Shown: positions 1 through 5,815, counted from the stretch's first letter. The stretch is 5,815 nucleotides of DNA from PBB1 sp046154125 (GCA_046154125.1 JBJXEJ010000148.1:1-5815); one strand, 5' to 3'. The notes: a model not told the origin generated them from the sequence alone. Made by a program: numbers and translations.

Positions 1-1104
1 CGCGAGATCGTCAAGCAGCACCTGCGCGCGATGGTCAGCACCACCGTCGAATGGCAGTCACCGACCTCCGGCGAAGGCGAGGCCTGGAACGTCGCTGGCC
101 TGCTGGCGCATGCCAAGCTCTACAAGCAGTCGGGCGAGAACTGGGTCGAATGGTCGTTTGCGCCCAATATCAAGCACGAGTTGCTCGAGCCGCAGCGATT
201 CGCTCGCCTGCGACTCGATGTGATCTCGCAGTTGCGGCGCCATGCGGGCGTCGTGCTCTACGAGATCTGCTCGCGCTATCGTGATGTGGGTCTGACCGCG
301 CGCCAGCCGTGGCCGTGGTGGCGACCGGTGCTGACCGGCAGCCCCGACAGCGAAGACTCGGTGAAGCAGGAATACCGGTTCTTCAAGCGCGACACGCTGA
401 AGCTCGCGATCGCCGAGGTCAACGCGGTCACCGATCTCGATGTCGAACTGATCGAGCACCGCGCCGGTCGCTTCATCGCCGACATCCAGTTCAAGATCAG
501 CAAGAAGCAGCAAGCCACCTTGCCGCTGGGCCGTGCACCGCAGCCGGTGGATCTGACCCAGGTGGCTCGCGCGCACGCCGCCGGCCTGCGCGAGGAAGAC
601 GCCGAGAACCTGATCCACACGCATGGCAGCGACGCGATGAGCGCCGCGCTCGATGCCCTCGAAAAGCGGGCGGGCAGTGACTTTCCGGAGCCGCTGCGGG
701 ATCCGCACCGTTACCTGCGTGCTTTGCTCGTGTCCAGCTCCGCGGCAGCGGCCAAGGCAGCCGCCGACCCGAACGCGTCTCCCAGCGCACGGGAGACCCA
801 GGTTGCCGCCGCGGCGGTCGAGGGCTGGACGTCCGAATGGGTGGGACGTCGCCGCGCCGGAGTCATTGCCGAATTCGAGGCCTTGCCCGGCGGGCAGCAG
901 ACCGACTGGACCGACCGGCTGCGCGTGCACCTTGCTGAACGCGGCGTGCACCCGTCGATCCGCCGCCGTCTCGAGACGCACGGATGGAAGCACCAGTTGG
1001 TGCTGGGTGAATTCATCAGGTTCTACAAGGGGCCGGACTGGGACAAGCCCGGTCCGCAAGACCTGTTGGCCATCGCCGCCGAGCAGAGCGCCCGTGATCG
1101 TTGA
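1..1104 (+). CDS. Rep_3-family replication initiator protein, 5' end outside window
   Basis: The reading frame is open from base 1 and ends at TGA 1102-1104, giving 367 visible residues. The first in-frame ATG (31) is probably internal: the ten codons before it (REIVKQHLRA) read smoothly into a VEWQSP stretch typical of the middle of a Rep_3 N-terminal domain, so the gene should start upstream. Visible landmarks, numbered from base 1, are a FAPNIKHELL segment (about 53-62), a helical QLRRHAGVVLYEICSRYRD segment (77-95), PWPWW (103-107), and a second winged-helix-like stretch around YRFFKRDTLKLAIAEVN followed by the beta hairpin VELIEH...FIADIQFKI (125-166). Such initiators bind iterons at a plasmid or secondary-replicon origin and help open the DNA. 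The last roughly 120 residues, after an Ala-rich linker (about 240-265), are a C-terminal extension I do not recognise. No iterons or par genes are visible here. Family call is firm; whether it drives a plasmid, chromid or nothing is unknown. Confidence 0.8.
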   Translation, partial: REIVKQHLRAMVSTTVEWQSPTSGEGEAWNVAGLLAHAKLYKQSGENWVEWSFAPNIKHELLEPQRFARLRLDVISQLRRHAGVVLYEICSRYRDVGLTARQPWPWWRPVLTGSPDSEDSVKQEYRFFKRDTLKLAIAEVNAVTDLDVELIEHRAGRFIADIQFKISKKQQATLPLGRAPQPVDLTQVARAHAAGLREEDAENLIHTHGSDAMSAALDALEKRAGSDFPEPLRDPHRYLRALLVSSSAAAAKAAADPNASPSARETQVAAAAVEGWTSEWVGRRRAGVIAEFEALPGGQQTDWTDRLRVHLAERGVHPSIRRRLETHGWKHQLVLGEFIRFYKGPDWDKPGPQDLLAIAAEQSARDR

Positions 1105-1151
1105 TCGCTTCGAGCCTGCGGTGCGCGTGATGGGGGTCGCGCCGAGTTCGA
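1105..1151. other. Short convergent intergenic gap
   Basis: These 47 bases lie between the stop of the replication initiator (+) and the stop of the ChaN-like gene (-). I looked for a hairpin followed by a T-run on either strand and found none. A weak GGTCG/CGACC pairing reaches from 1136-1140 into the end of the ChaN-like gene (1159-1163) but has a long loop and no U-tract. Confidence 0.6.
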
Positions 1152-2087
1152 TTACCTCGACCTGCCGGGTGGGCGAAAGCTTTCGCACGGGTCGGGCCGC
1201 TCCAAGCCAGACGTGAACCAGGCTTCGTCGTAAGGGGCGTCAACGAAGGTCGTGCCGTCGGCCGCACGTTCCAGGACGCCGATGCTCACGGTGCGAGCGT
1301 CGTTTGCCGCGAGATAGTGCGGCACGCCGATGTCGCGCCGCACGTGGCCGTTGCCGGCGATCAGCACCACACGCGTGCCTGCGGGCGCCTGCATCATGGC
1401 GGACGCCAGTGCGGCGTCGCGCGCTCGCTGCGCGAGCGCCATCGGAGCCACCAGGTCCGGGGGCAGGGCGCCGCAATGGCCTTCGTCGACCTGTCGAGTC
1501 AGTTCGGCGTCGAGCGCCGCTGTCCAGTGCGTCGTCGTCGATGCTGCATCGTCACCGCTGTTGGTGAGAAGGCGTTGCAGATCGGGCGGGGCCCGAGACG
1601 CCCCGCCGCGCACGACCTGGCTTCCCTCCGAGCGGCTCAGGTTGCCCCCGACCACGGTCGCACCGCCCTCCAGCGCTGCGTCGAAAAGCGGACGGTGCAA
1701 CGGCCACGACCAGCCTTTCCGGTCCAGCTGGCCCGCTTCGATGACCGCTTCGGTGTTGCGCGGTGCGGCTGCGATGGCGTCGTTGTGCTGGCGGTCCATC
1801 TGCTCGAAGACCACCCAGGTCGGTATCCCGTCGCTCAGCAGGGATCTCAGAAACTCGGCGCGCAGGCGATGGTGTTCGGGGTTGTCGTGAATCTCGCCGA
1901 GCAGCAGGTAGCGCGCACTGCGCAGCCGCTGCCCTGCTTCAGCGATGTCCAGTGGTTGCCCGGAGGCATCGACCGCCTTGGATGCAGCGGCCGTCGCCAC
2001 GGCGGCGACGGCCGCTTCAGATGTCATCTCGCCGCCTGCGATCCACGCCGCGGCCATCAGCCAGCTCCGGCGATTCAGGCGCTTCAC
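1152..2087 (-). CDS. ChaN-family haem-binding (Tiki-like) exported protein
   Basis: This 311-residue protein matches the ChaN / Cofac_haem_bdg family, proteins that bind haem or have a Tiki-type metal-hydrolase-like fold, usually at the outer membrane or in the periplasm. Family marks, numbered from the chosen GTG start, are LLGEIHDNPEHH (E65, H67, H72, H73), VVFEQMDRQHN (E95), VVGGNLSR (about 145-152), GHCG (H204), AQRARDAALA (219-228) and IAGNGHVR with H248. I chose GTG at 2087 over ATG 2153: it forms a GTGA overlap with the stop of the upstream isomerase gene and puts a signal-peptide-like segment at the N-terminus (KRLNRRSWLMAAAWIAGG). The upstream 22 codons look like isomerase sequence in another frame. 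The NRRSWLM stretch resembles a twin-arginine signal. There is no lipobox cysteine near the N-terminus, so it is probably not a lipoprotein as E. coli-type ChaN members can be. It is the last gene of the minus-strand block. Its substrate and its link to the neighbours are unknown. Confidence 0.8.
   Translation of the reverse strand: MKRLNRRSWLMAAAWIAGGEMTSEAAVAAVATAAASKAVDASGQPLDIAEAGQRLRSARYLLLGEIHDNPEHHRLRAEFLRSLLSDGIPTWVVFEQMDRQHNDAIAAAPRNTEAVIEAGQLDRKGWSWPLHRPLFDAALEGGATVVGGNLSRSEGSQVVRGGASRAPPDLQRLLTNSGDDAASTTTHWTAALDAELTRQVDEGHCGALPPDLVAPMALAQRARDAALASAMMQAPAGTRVVLIAGNGHVRRDIGVPHYLAANDARTVSIGVLERAADGTTFVDAPYDEAWFTSGLERPDPCESFRPPGRSR
2084..2087 (-). other. GTGA stop/start overlap coupling hyi and the ChaN-like gene
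   Basis: On the minus strand the GTG start of the ChaN-like gene (2087-2085) and the TGA stop of the isomerase gene (2086-2084) share two bases. This arrangement is typical of translational coupling, where the terminating ribosome reinitiates. The sequence just upstream of the GTG (GCAGCGGGCGCGCACGC) has at best a weak ribosome-binding site, consistent with reinitiation. The overlap is what decides the ChaN-like start. Confidence 0.7.
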
Positions 2088-2875
2088 CGCGTGCGCGCCC
2101 GCTGCCACCAGCCGAGTCCGGCCGTGGTGCCGGCACGCGGCCGGTATTCGCATCCGACGTGGCCGGCGTAGCCCAGCTCGTCGAGAAGGTCGAACAAGTA
2201 GGGATAGTTGACTTCGCCGATGTCCGGCTCGTGGCGCTGCGGTACACCGGCGATCTGGATGTGTCCGATGCCGTCGATGTGCCGGCGCAGGCGGCTCGTC
2301 AGGTCTCCCTCCATGATCTGGCAGTGGAACAGGTCCATCTGGACCCGCACGTTCGGCTCATCCACCTCGGCCATCAGGTCGTGCGCCTGCTGCTGGTAGT
2401 TCAGCCAGTAGCCGGGCATGCTCTGCGTGCTGATCGGCTCGACCAGCAGCGTGATGTCATGCTGCGCCAGCGTACGGGCGGCGTGGCGCAGGTTGGCGAC
2501 GCAGGTGCGGTGCATCGCCCGCCGCTCTGACGGGGTCGCTGCATGCGGCACCAACCCGACCATCGCATGCAACTGCCTGCAGCCCGAGGCCAGCGCGAAG
2601 GGCAGGGCGGTGGTGATCGAGGCCGCGAACTCCACCTCGCGTCCCGGAAGGGCAGCCAGGCCTCGCTCGCCAGCATCCCAATCTCCGGGCGGCAGGTTGA
2701 ACAGCACCAGCCGCAGGCCGTGATGGCGCAATCGCTCGGCCAGATCGTCGTGGCCCAGCTCGTAGGGAAACAGACACTCGACCGCATCGAACCCGTCGGC
2801 CGCGGCGGCCGCGAAGCGATCCGCGAACCGGTGCTCCGTGTACATCAGCGTCAGGTTGGCAGCGAAGCGCGGCAT
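2084..2875 (-). CDS. hyi: Hydroxypyruvate isomerase-like TIM-barrel protein
   Basis: This 263-residue protein is close to the usual length of about 258-260 for Hyi/OtnI proteins of the xylose-isomerase-like TIM-barrel superfamily. Hyi interconverts hydroxypyruvate and tartronate semialdehyde in the cytoplasm; the sister family OtnI acts on 2-oxo-tetronates, and sequence reading alone does not separate them. The N-terminus MPRFAANLTLMY is canonical, which fixes the start. Other family blocks are FDAVECLFPYE (29-39), FNLPPGDWDAGERGLAALPG (59-78), LLVEPIST (143-150), VQMDLFHCQIMEGDL (178-192), GHIQIAGVPQRHEP (204-217), GEVNYPYLF (220-228) and GCEYRP (241-246). By comparison with the family, the metal and catalytic residues should be E146, D181, Q207 and E243, all present. 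No good Shine-Dalgarno sequence precedes the ATG. It lies 45 bases downstream of the regulator gene on the same strand and overlaps the ChaN-like gene by 4 bases, so co-transcription is likely. Confidence 0.85.
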   Translation of the reverse strand: MPRFAANLTLMYTEHRFADRFAAAAADGFDAVECLFPYELGHDDLAERLRHHGLRLVLFNLPPGDWDAGERGLAALPGREVEFAASITTALPFALASGCRQLHAMVGLVPHAATPSERRAMHRTCVANLRHAARTLAQHDITLLVEPISTQSMPGYWLNYQQQAHDLMAEVDEPNVRVQMDLFHCQIMEGDLTSRLRRHIDGIGHIQIAGVPQRHEPDIGEVNYPYLFDLLDELGYAGHVGCEYRPRAGTTAGLGWWQRARTR

Positions 2876-2920
2876 GGCTTGGTGTGGCCGTGGAATCGAT
2901 CGTTGATTGTCGCCCCCGTC
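2876..2920 (-). other. Intergenic spacer between regulator gene and hyi
   Basis: This 45-base gap lies between two genes on the same strand. I see no convincing promoter, terminator or strong ribosome-binding site in it. A small AATC-N7-GATT inverted repeat around 2894-2908 is no more than expected by chance. The absence of a terminator leaves read-through from the regulator gene into hyi possible. Confidence 0.45.
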
Positions 2921-3991
2921 TCAGACGCCGAAGGCTTCGCGCACCCCAAGCACGCGGCCCGTTTCACCCGCCTCGTAGCCGCCGAGTGCGGCCACGGACG
3001 AGCGGTAGGCCGGCGACTGCAGCAGCTGAATCACCTGCGGCATCGGATCTTCATCGCGGGCGCGCCGGTTCATCGCGAGGAAGTAGCGCTCGCGCACCAG
3101 CGGGATGAAGTGCAGGCCGAAGCGCTGCGCAGCCGTCTGCACGCCCATGCCGACATCGGCCATGTCGCTGGCGATGAACGCAGCGATCGCCGCGTGCGTG
3201 AACTCTGCGCTGTCGAAGCCGGTGACCTCGTCGTGCGAGATGCCCTGCTTGGCGAGCATCAGCTCGGTCAGCATGCGAGTGCCCGAGCCTTCCGGGCGAT
3301 TGACGAACCGCAGGTCCCTGCGTCGCAGGTCGGCCAGGCCGCGCACGAATTTCGGATTACCCGGCGCGGCGAACAGGCCCTGCGTGCGCACGGCGACCTG
3401 GACCAGCAGGTGCGTGTCGTCGCGCAGCCAGCGGCGGTAGCGTTGCGCGGCAGGCACCTCGAACTCGCCGATCGGGACGTGGAACCCGGCCAGATCGCAC
3501 TCGCCGTGCGACAGGGCGGCGACCGACTCGAAGCTGTTGCGATAGCGCAGCTCGACCTGCAAGCCGGCGGCGTTCAACTGCTGCATCAGCGCGGCAATCG
3601 CGAAACCGTGGCTGGCGTGCACCCGCAATGCCTGCGGCGGACGTGGCAGCGTGCGCTCCAGCTCATTCGCCAGCTCGGACGCCAGCGACTCGAGGGTTGG
3701 TGACAGTCGAGCCGCGATGCGGCGGTCGGCCCAGATCAGCTTTTCGGCCAGCGGAGTCAGCGTGGAGCCACGGCCGCGCCCCGCGTTCAGCAGCGGGTGG
3801 CCGAACAACTCCTCGGCCTTCTTGATCTGGCCCCAGGCATGCCGGTAGCTCATGCCCATGGTGCGCGCGCCCTGCGCAATCGCACCCGTCTCCTGCACGG
3901 CCGCCAGCAGCGCCAGCAGCGAGGTGGTGTCCAGCAGGGCGTCGGACTCGACGCCGAGCTCCCAGTGTGGGGTGATGTTGATTCGAAGCAT
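2921..3991 (-). CDS. ModE-type HTH regulator with PBP-like ligand domain, divergent from formate dehydrogenase
   Basis: This 356-residue one-component regulator begins with a ModE-like winged helix-turn-helix. After the strand MLRINITPHWEL comes LLALLAAVQETGAIAQGA then MGMSYRHAWGQIKKAEELFG (about 45-64) and the wing GRGRGSTLTPLAEKLI (71-86). From about residue 120 a periplasmic-binding-protein-like domain follows: a HASHGFAIAALMQQL start (125-139), CDLAGFHVPIG (165-175), FVNRPEGSGTRMLTELML (229-246), ADVGMGVQTAA (278-288) and FIPLVRERYFL (295-305). There is no molbindin (TOBE) repeat as in classical ModE, so the ligand is read by a different domain and may be molybdate, tungstate, formate or something else. 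ATG 3991 is chosen over the longer frame from 4150 because the ModE domain starts MLRIN and the extra 53 codons would cover the whole divergent promoter. Divergent placement from the formate dehydrogenase gene suggests it controls that operon, like FdsR of Cupriavidus; orthology to FdsR is not shown. No strong Shine-Dalgarno precedes the ATG. Confidence 0.85.
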   Translation of the reverse strand: MLRINITPHWELGVESDALLDTTSLLALLAAVQETGAIAQGARTMGMSYRHAWGQIKKAEELFGHPLLNAGRGRGSTLTPLAEKLIWADRRIAARLSPTLESLASELANELERTLPRPPQALRVHASHGFAIAALMQQLNAAGLQVELRYRNSFESVAALSHGECDLAGFHVPIGEFEVPAAQRYRRWLRDDTHLLVQVAVRTQGLFAAPGNPKFVRGLADLRRRDLRFVNRPEGSGTRMLTELMLAKQGISHDEVTGFDSAEFTHAAIAAFIASDMADVGMGVQTAAQRFGLHFIPLVRERYFLAMNRRARDEDPMPQVIQLLQSPAYRSSVAALGGYEAGETGRVLGVREAFGV

Positions 3992-4003
3992 TAAGCAATC
4001 ATT

Positions 4004-4033
4004 TTCATATCTTGAAGGCGCTGCGGTTATATC
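4004..4033 (+). promoter_or_regulatory. Weak candidate promoter for the formate dehydrogenase operon
   Basis: TTCATA (4004-4009) and TATATC (4028-4033) are 18 bases apart, each matching consensus at about 4 of 6 positions. A promoter this poor would fit one that needs an activator, such as the divergent regulator. It overlaps the opposite-strand candidate promoter, so the two would compete. A start near 4040 would leave a leader of about 85-90 bases before ATG 4128. Confidence 0.2.
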
Positions 4034-4036
4034 GTC
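4024..4036 (+). promoter_or_regulatory. ModE-box-like half-site
   Basis: CGGTTATATCGTC resembles the left half of the E. coli modA operator as I remember it (CGTTATATTGTCG). The expected mirrored right half (ATATAACG-like) is not clear: only GGTAATTC follows at roughly the right distance. The half-site covers the -10 elements of both candidate promoters, a position suited to autorepression or to switching. Tentative, based on one half-site. Confidence 0.3.
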
Positions 4037-4054
4037 AGCAGGTAATTCAGTCCA
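4026..4054 (-). promoter_or_regulatory. Candidate sigma70-type promoter of the ModE-like regulator gene
   Basis: On the minus strand TGGACT (4054-4049) and TATAAC (4031-4026) are separated by 17 bases. They match the -35 consensus at 4 of 6 and the -10 consensus at 5 of 6 positions. A start about seven bases downstream would give a leader of roughly 25-30 bases to the ATG at 3991. The spacing is ideal, but the elements were picked by eye in a short AT-rich stretch. Confidence 0.4.
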
Positions 4055-4127
4055 GTCGAATGGTGTTGGCAGAACATATGAGCGCTGCCTGTTCCGCGCC
4101 ACCGCGCCCTGCGAAAGATCGCCGCCC

Positions 4128-5815
4128 ATGAACGCTCCCGTCATTCCCATTCACCTGCTGAACGACCCCGCCCGGCCGCGCCAGAAGCGGACGCAGCGCG
4201 AAAGGCCGGTCAGCGCCGAGGCGCTCGCCTCGGTGAAGCTGGCGAGCGGTGACCGACCCTTCAGGCGCGATCTGCTGATCGAGCACCTGCACGGCCTGAA
4301 TGACCAGTTCGGCCACCTGCGCACCGACCACCTGGCGGCGCTGGCGCAGATGCTGAAGCTGTCGCAGGCGGAGGTCTACGAGGTCGCGACTTTCTATCAC
4401 CACTTCGATGTGGTCCGAGAAAACGCCAGTGGTGGTTTCGACGTTCCGCCGCGCTTGACCGTGCGGGTGTGCGACGGCCTGTCGTGCCAGATGGCTGGTG
4501 CCGCCGAACTGCTGCTGCGTTTGCCGGCCTTGCTCGAAGCCGACGTGCGCGTGATTCCGGCGCCGTGCATCGGCCGCTGCGAACAGGCGCCGGCGGTTGC
4601 CGTTCATCAGCATCCGGTCGCGTGCGCCAGCGTCGAATCGGTGGTGCAGGCGGTTCAATCGGGTGCGACCACCCATGAGCCCGAGCCGCATACCGGCCTG
4701 GATGCGTATCGCGCGGTGGGGGGCTATCAGACGCTCGGGGCCTGCCTCGGTGGTGTCCGTGATGTCGAGGCGGTGATCCAGTCGCTGGAGGGTTCCGGAC
4801 TTCGCGGCCTCGGAGGCGCCGGGTTCCCGGCCGGCCGCAAGTGGCGCATCGTGCGCGGTCAGCCTGCACCGCGGCTGATGGCGGTCAACATCGACGAGGG
4901 CGAGCCCGGTACCTTCAAGGACCGGTACTACCTCGAGCGCGACCCGCACCGTTTCCTCGAGGGGATGCTGATTGCGGCCTGGGCAGTTGGCATCGACGCA
5001 ATCTACATCTACCTGCGGGACGAGTACCACGGCTGCCGTGCGCTGCTCGAACGAGAGCTCGCGAAGCTGCACGCCAGCCCGCCGTCAGGCTATGGCGCGA
5101 ATGGCCTGCCGAAGATCGAGTTGCGGCGCGGCGCCGGTGCCTACATCTGCGGGGAAGAGTCCGCGATGATCGAATCCATCGAAGGCAAGCGTGGCATGCC
5201 ACGGCTGCGCCCGCCGTACGTGGCTCAAGTGGGGCTGTTCGGCCGGCCGACGCTCGAACACAACTTCGAGACGCTTTACTGGATCCGCGACATCCTGGAG
5301 CAGGGTGCCGACTGGTTCGCCAGCCACGGCCGCCATGACCGCAAGGGGTTGCGTTCGTTCTCGGTGTCCGGCCGCGTGAAGAAGCCAGGCGTGCACCTCG
5401 CGCCGGCGGGCATCACGCTGCAGGAACTGGTCGATGAATACTGTGGGGGCATGCGGGACGGACACACGCTGTACGCCTACCTGCCGGGTGGCGCGTCCGG
5501 CGGCATCCTGCCAGCCAGCCTCGCCAACGTGCCGCTCGACTTCGACACACTGCAGCCGCATGGCTGCTTCATCGGATCGGCCGCTGTGATGGTGCTGTCG
5601 CAGCACGACCGCGTGACCGATGCGGCGCGCAACCTGATGTCGTTCTTCGAACATGAAAGCTGCGGGCAGTGCACGCCATGTCGCACCGGCACCGCCAAGG
5701 CACGCGCTCTGATCGAGCGTGAGGACTGGGACACTGGATTACTGGCCGAGCTGTCGCAAGTGATGCGCGATGCGTCGATCTGCGGCCTGGGCCAGGCGGC
5801 GCCGAACCCGATCGA
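4128..5815 (+). CDS. NAD-dependent formate dehydrogenase beta subunit, NuoE-NuoF fusion, 3' end outside window
   Basis: The frame opens at ATG 4128 (MNAPVIPIHLL) and runs without a stop to the window end, 562 residues; M. extorquens Fdh1B-type fusions are about 570 long, so little is missing. Residues about 30-190 form a NuoE-like thioredoxin-fold domain with the four [2Fe-2S] cysteines C115-x4-C120 and C147-x3-C151. From about 205 the NuoF-like part shows the FMN site GLRGLGGAGFPAGRKW (224-239) and NIDEGEPGTFKDR (254-266), the NAD-site region GAGAYICGEESAMIES (335-350), a SLBB-like section (about 395-490) and the [4Fe-4S] cysteines C512, C515, C518 and C552. The closing SICGLGQAAPNP, with only 33 residues between the third and fourth cysteine, looks like formate dehydrogenases rather than complex I NuoF. 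It passes electrons from the Mo/W alpha subunit through the Fe-S centres to FMN and NAD+ in the cytoplasm. The alpha-subunit gene should follow. NAD-reducing hydrogenase HoxF or a stand-alone diaphorase are less likely alternatives. Confidence 0.88.
   Translation, partial: MNAPVIPIHLLNDPARPRQKRTQRERPVSAEALASVKLASGDRPFRRDLLIEHLHGLNDQFGHLRTDHLAALAQMLKLSQAEVYEVATFYHHFDVVRENASGGFDVPPRLTVRVCDGLSCQMAGAAELLLRLPALLEADVRVIPAPCIGRCEQAPAVAVHQHPVACASVESVVQAVQSGATTHEPEPHTGLDAYRAVGGYQTLGACLGGVRDVEAVIQSLEGSGLRGLGGAGFPAGRKWRIVRGQPAPRLMAVNIDEGEPGTFKDRYYLERDPHRFLEGMLIAAWAVGIDAIYIYLRDEYHGCRALLERELAKLHASPPSGYGANGLPKIELRRGAGAYICGEESAMIESIEGKRGMPRLRPPYVAQVGLFGRPTLEHNFETLYWIRDILEQGADWFASHGRHDRKGLRSFSVSGRVKKPGVHLAPAGITLQELVDEYCGGMRDGHTLYAYLPGGASGGILPASLANVPLDFDTLQPHGCFIGSAAVMVLSQHDRVTDAARNLMSFFEHESCGQCTPCRTGTAKARALIEREDWDTGLLAELSQVMRDASICGLGQAAPNPI

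Larger units (their letters stand above)
3992..4127. promoter_or_regulatory. Divergent promoter/operator region between regulator and formate dehydrogenase genes
   Basis: These 136 bases separate two outward-facing genes and must carry promoters for both. The part from 3992 to about 4080 is clearly more AT-rich than the coding DNA on either side. It contains a TTCA-N5-TGAA inverted repeat (4004-4016), a GGTTATAT run (4025-4032), an ATTC-N9-GAAT repeat (about 4045-4061) and CATATG (4075-4080). The ribosome-binding site of the plus-strand gene is weak; GAAAGAT near 4113-4119 is the best candidate. Function as a control region is inferred from gene orientation; individual elements are listed separately. 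Confidence 0.7.

Noticed and set aside
1173..1186. Perfect 14-base palindrome GCGAAAGCTTTCGC near the end of the ChaN-like gene
   Set aside because: It lies inside coding sequence, has no loop or T-run for a terminator, and one such palindrome in about 6 kb is not far from chance.
58..1188. Long minus-strand open frame (376 codons) opposite the replication initiator gene
   Set aside because: It is antisense to a gene with clear Rep_3 family blocks; its own product shows no recognisable domain, and long antisense frames are expected at this GC content.
1317..2171. Long plus-strand open frame (284 codons)
   Set aside because: It lies opposite the ChaN-like gene and the end of hyi, which have conserved motifs on the other strand; its product is of shadow-like composition.
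1096..2907. GATCGTTGAT occurring at 1096-1105 and again at 2898-2907
   Set aside because: Ten-base exact repeats are expected several times by chance in a window this size, and there is no third copy or regular spacing to suggest iterons.
2543..3703. Long plus-strand open frame (386 codons)
   Set aside because: It covers the antisense of the regulator and hyi genes across their junction; no family blocks are visible and both real genes are well supported.
4064..4083. Possible sigma54 -24/-12 promoter around TGTTGGCAGAACATATGAGC
   Set aside because: The GG element is followed at the required spacing by GA rather than GC, and the TTGC part is missing.
3992..4150. N-terminal extension of the ModE-like regulator to ATG 4150
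   Set aside because: The added 53 residues have no family resemblance, would run through the divergent promoter into the opposite gene, and the ModE domain begins naturally at MLRIN (3991).
4047..5072. Long minus-strand open frame (341 codons)
   Set aside because: It is opposite the NuoE-NuoF fusion, whose eight cluster cysteines and FMN/NAD motifs fix the coding strand.

Overview
The window is GC-rich, densely coding bacterial DNA. The protein families point to a proteobacterium, most likely a betaproteobacterium of the Burkholderiales: a Rep_3 replication initiator with a PWPWW-type core, an NAD-dependent formate dehydrogenase of the Fds/Fdh type, and a ModE-like regulator divergent from it. 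That placement is inferred from remembered family resemblance, not from a search.

Layout from left to right. Bases 1-1104 (+) hold the 3' part of a Rep_3-family replication initiator whose start lies before the window. A 47-base gap separates it from a convergent block on the minus strand. Read in its own direction, that block runs: a ModE-type HTH regulator fused to a periplasmic-binding-protein-like domain (3991-2921), a hydroxypyruvate isomerase-like TIM-barrel protein (2875-2084), and a ChaN-family haem-binding/Tiki-type exported protein (2087-1152). The last two overlap as GTGA, so that part at least looks like one transcription unit. An AT-richer divergent promoter region of 136 bases (3992-4127) separates the regulator from a large plus-strand gene (4128 to beyond the right edge). 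That gene encodes a NuoE-NuoF fusion, the NADH-generating diaphorase (beta) subunit of a soluble formate dehydrogenase. It is open to the last base and lacks only its extreme C-terminus here.

Working picture. The diaphorase subunit takes electrons from a molybdenum or tungsten formate dehydrogenase alpha subunit, expected just past the right edge, and reduces NAD+. The divergent regulator very probably controls that operon and perhaps itself. The isomerase interconverts hydroxypyruvate and tartronate semialdehyde (or a related 2-oxo-tetronate), which fits a glyoxylate/C1/oxalate theme next to formate oxidation. The ChaN-like protein has no obvious metabolic link. The replication gene on the left raises the question whether the locus sits on a plasmid or chromid or is a chromosomally embedded Rep_3 gene.

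No RNA genes, CRISPR arrays, insertion sequences or iteron arrays were seen. Nothing here amounts to a clearly new system. The points most worth following are the divergent control region, the regulator's architecture and the regulator/isomerase/ChaN gene grouping.
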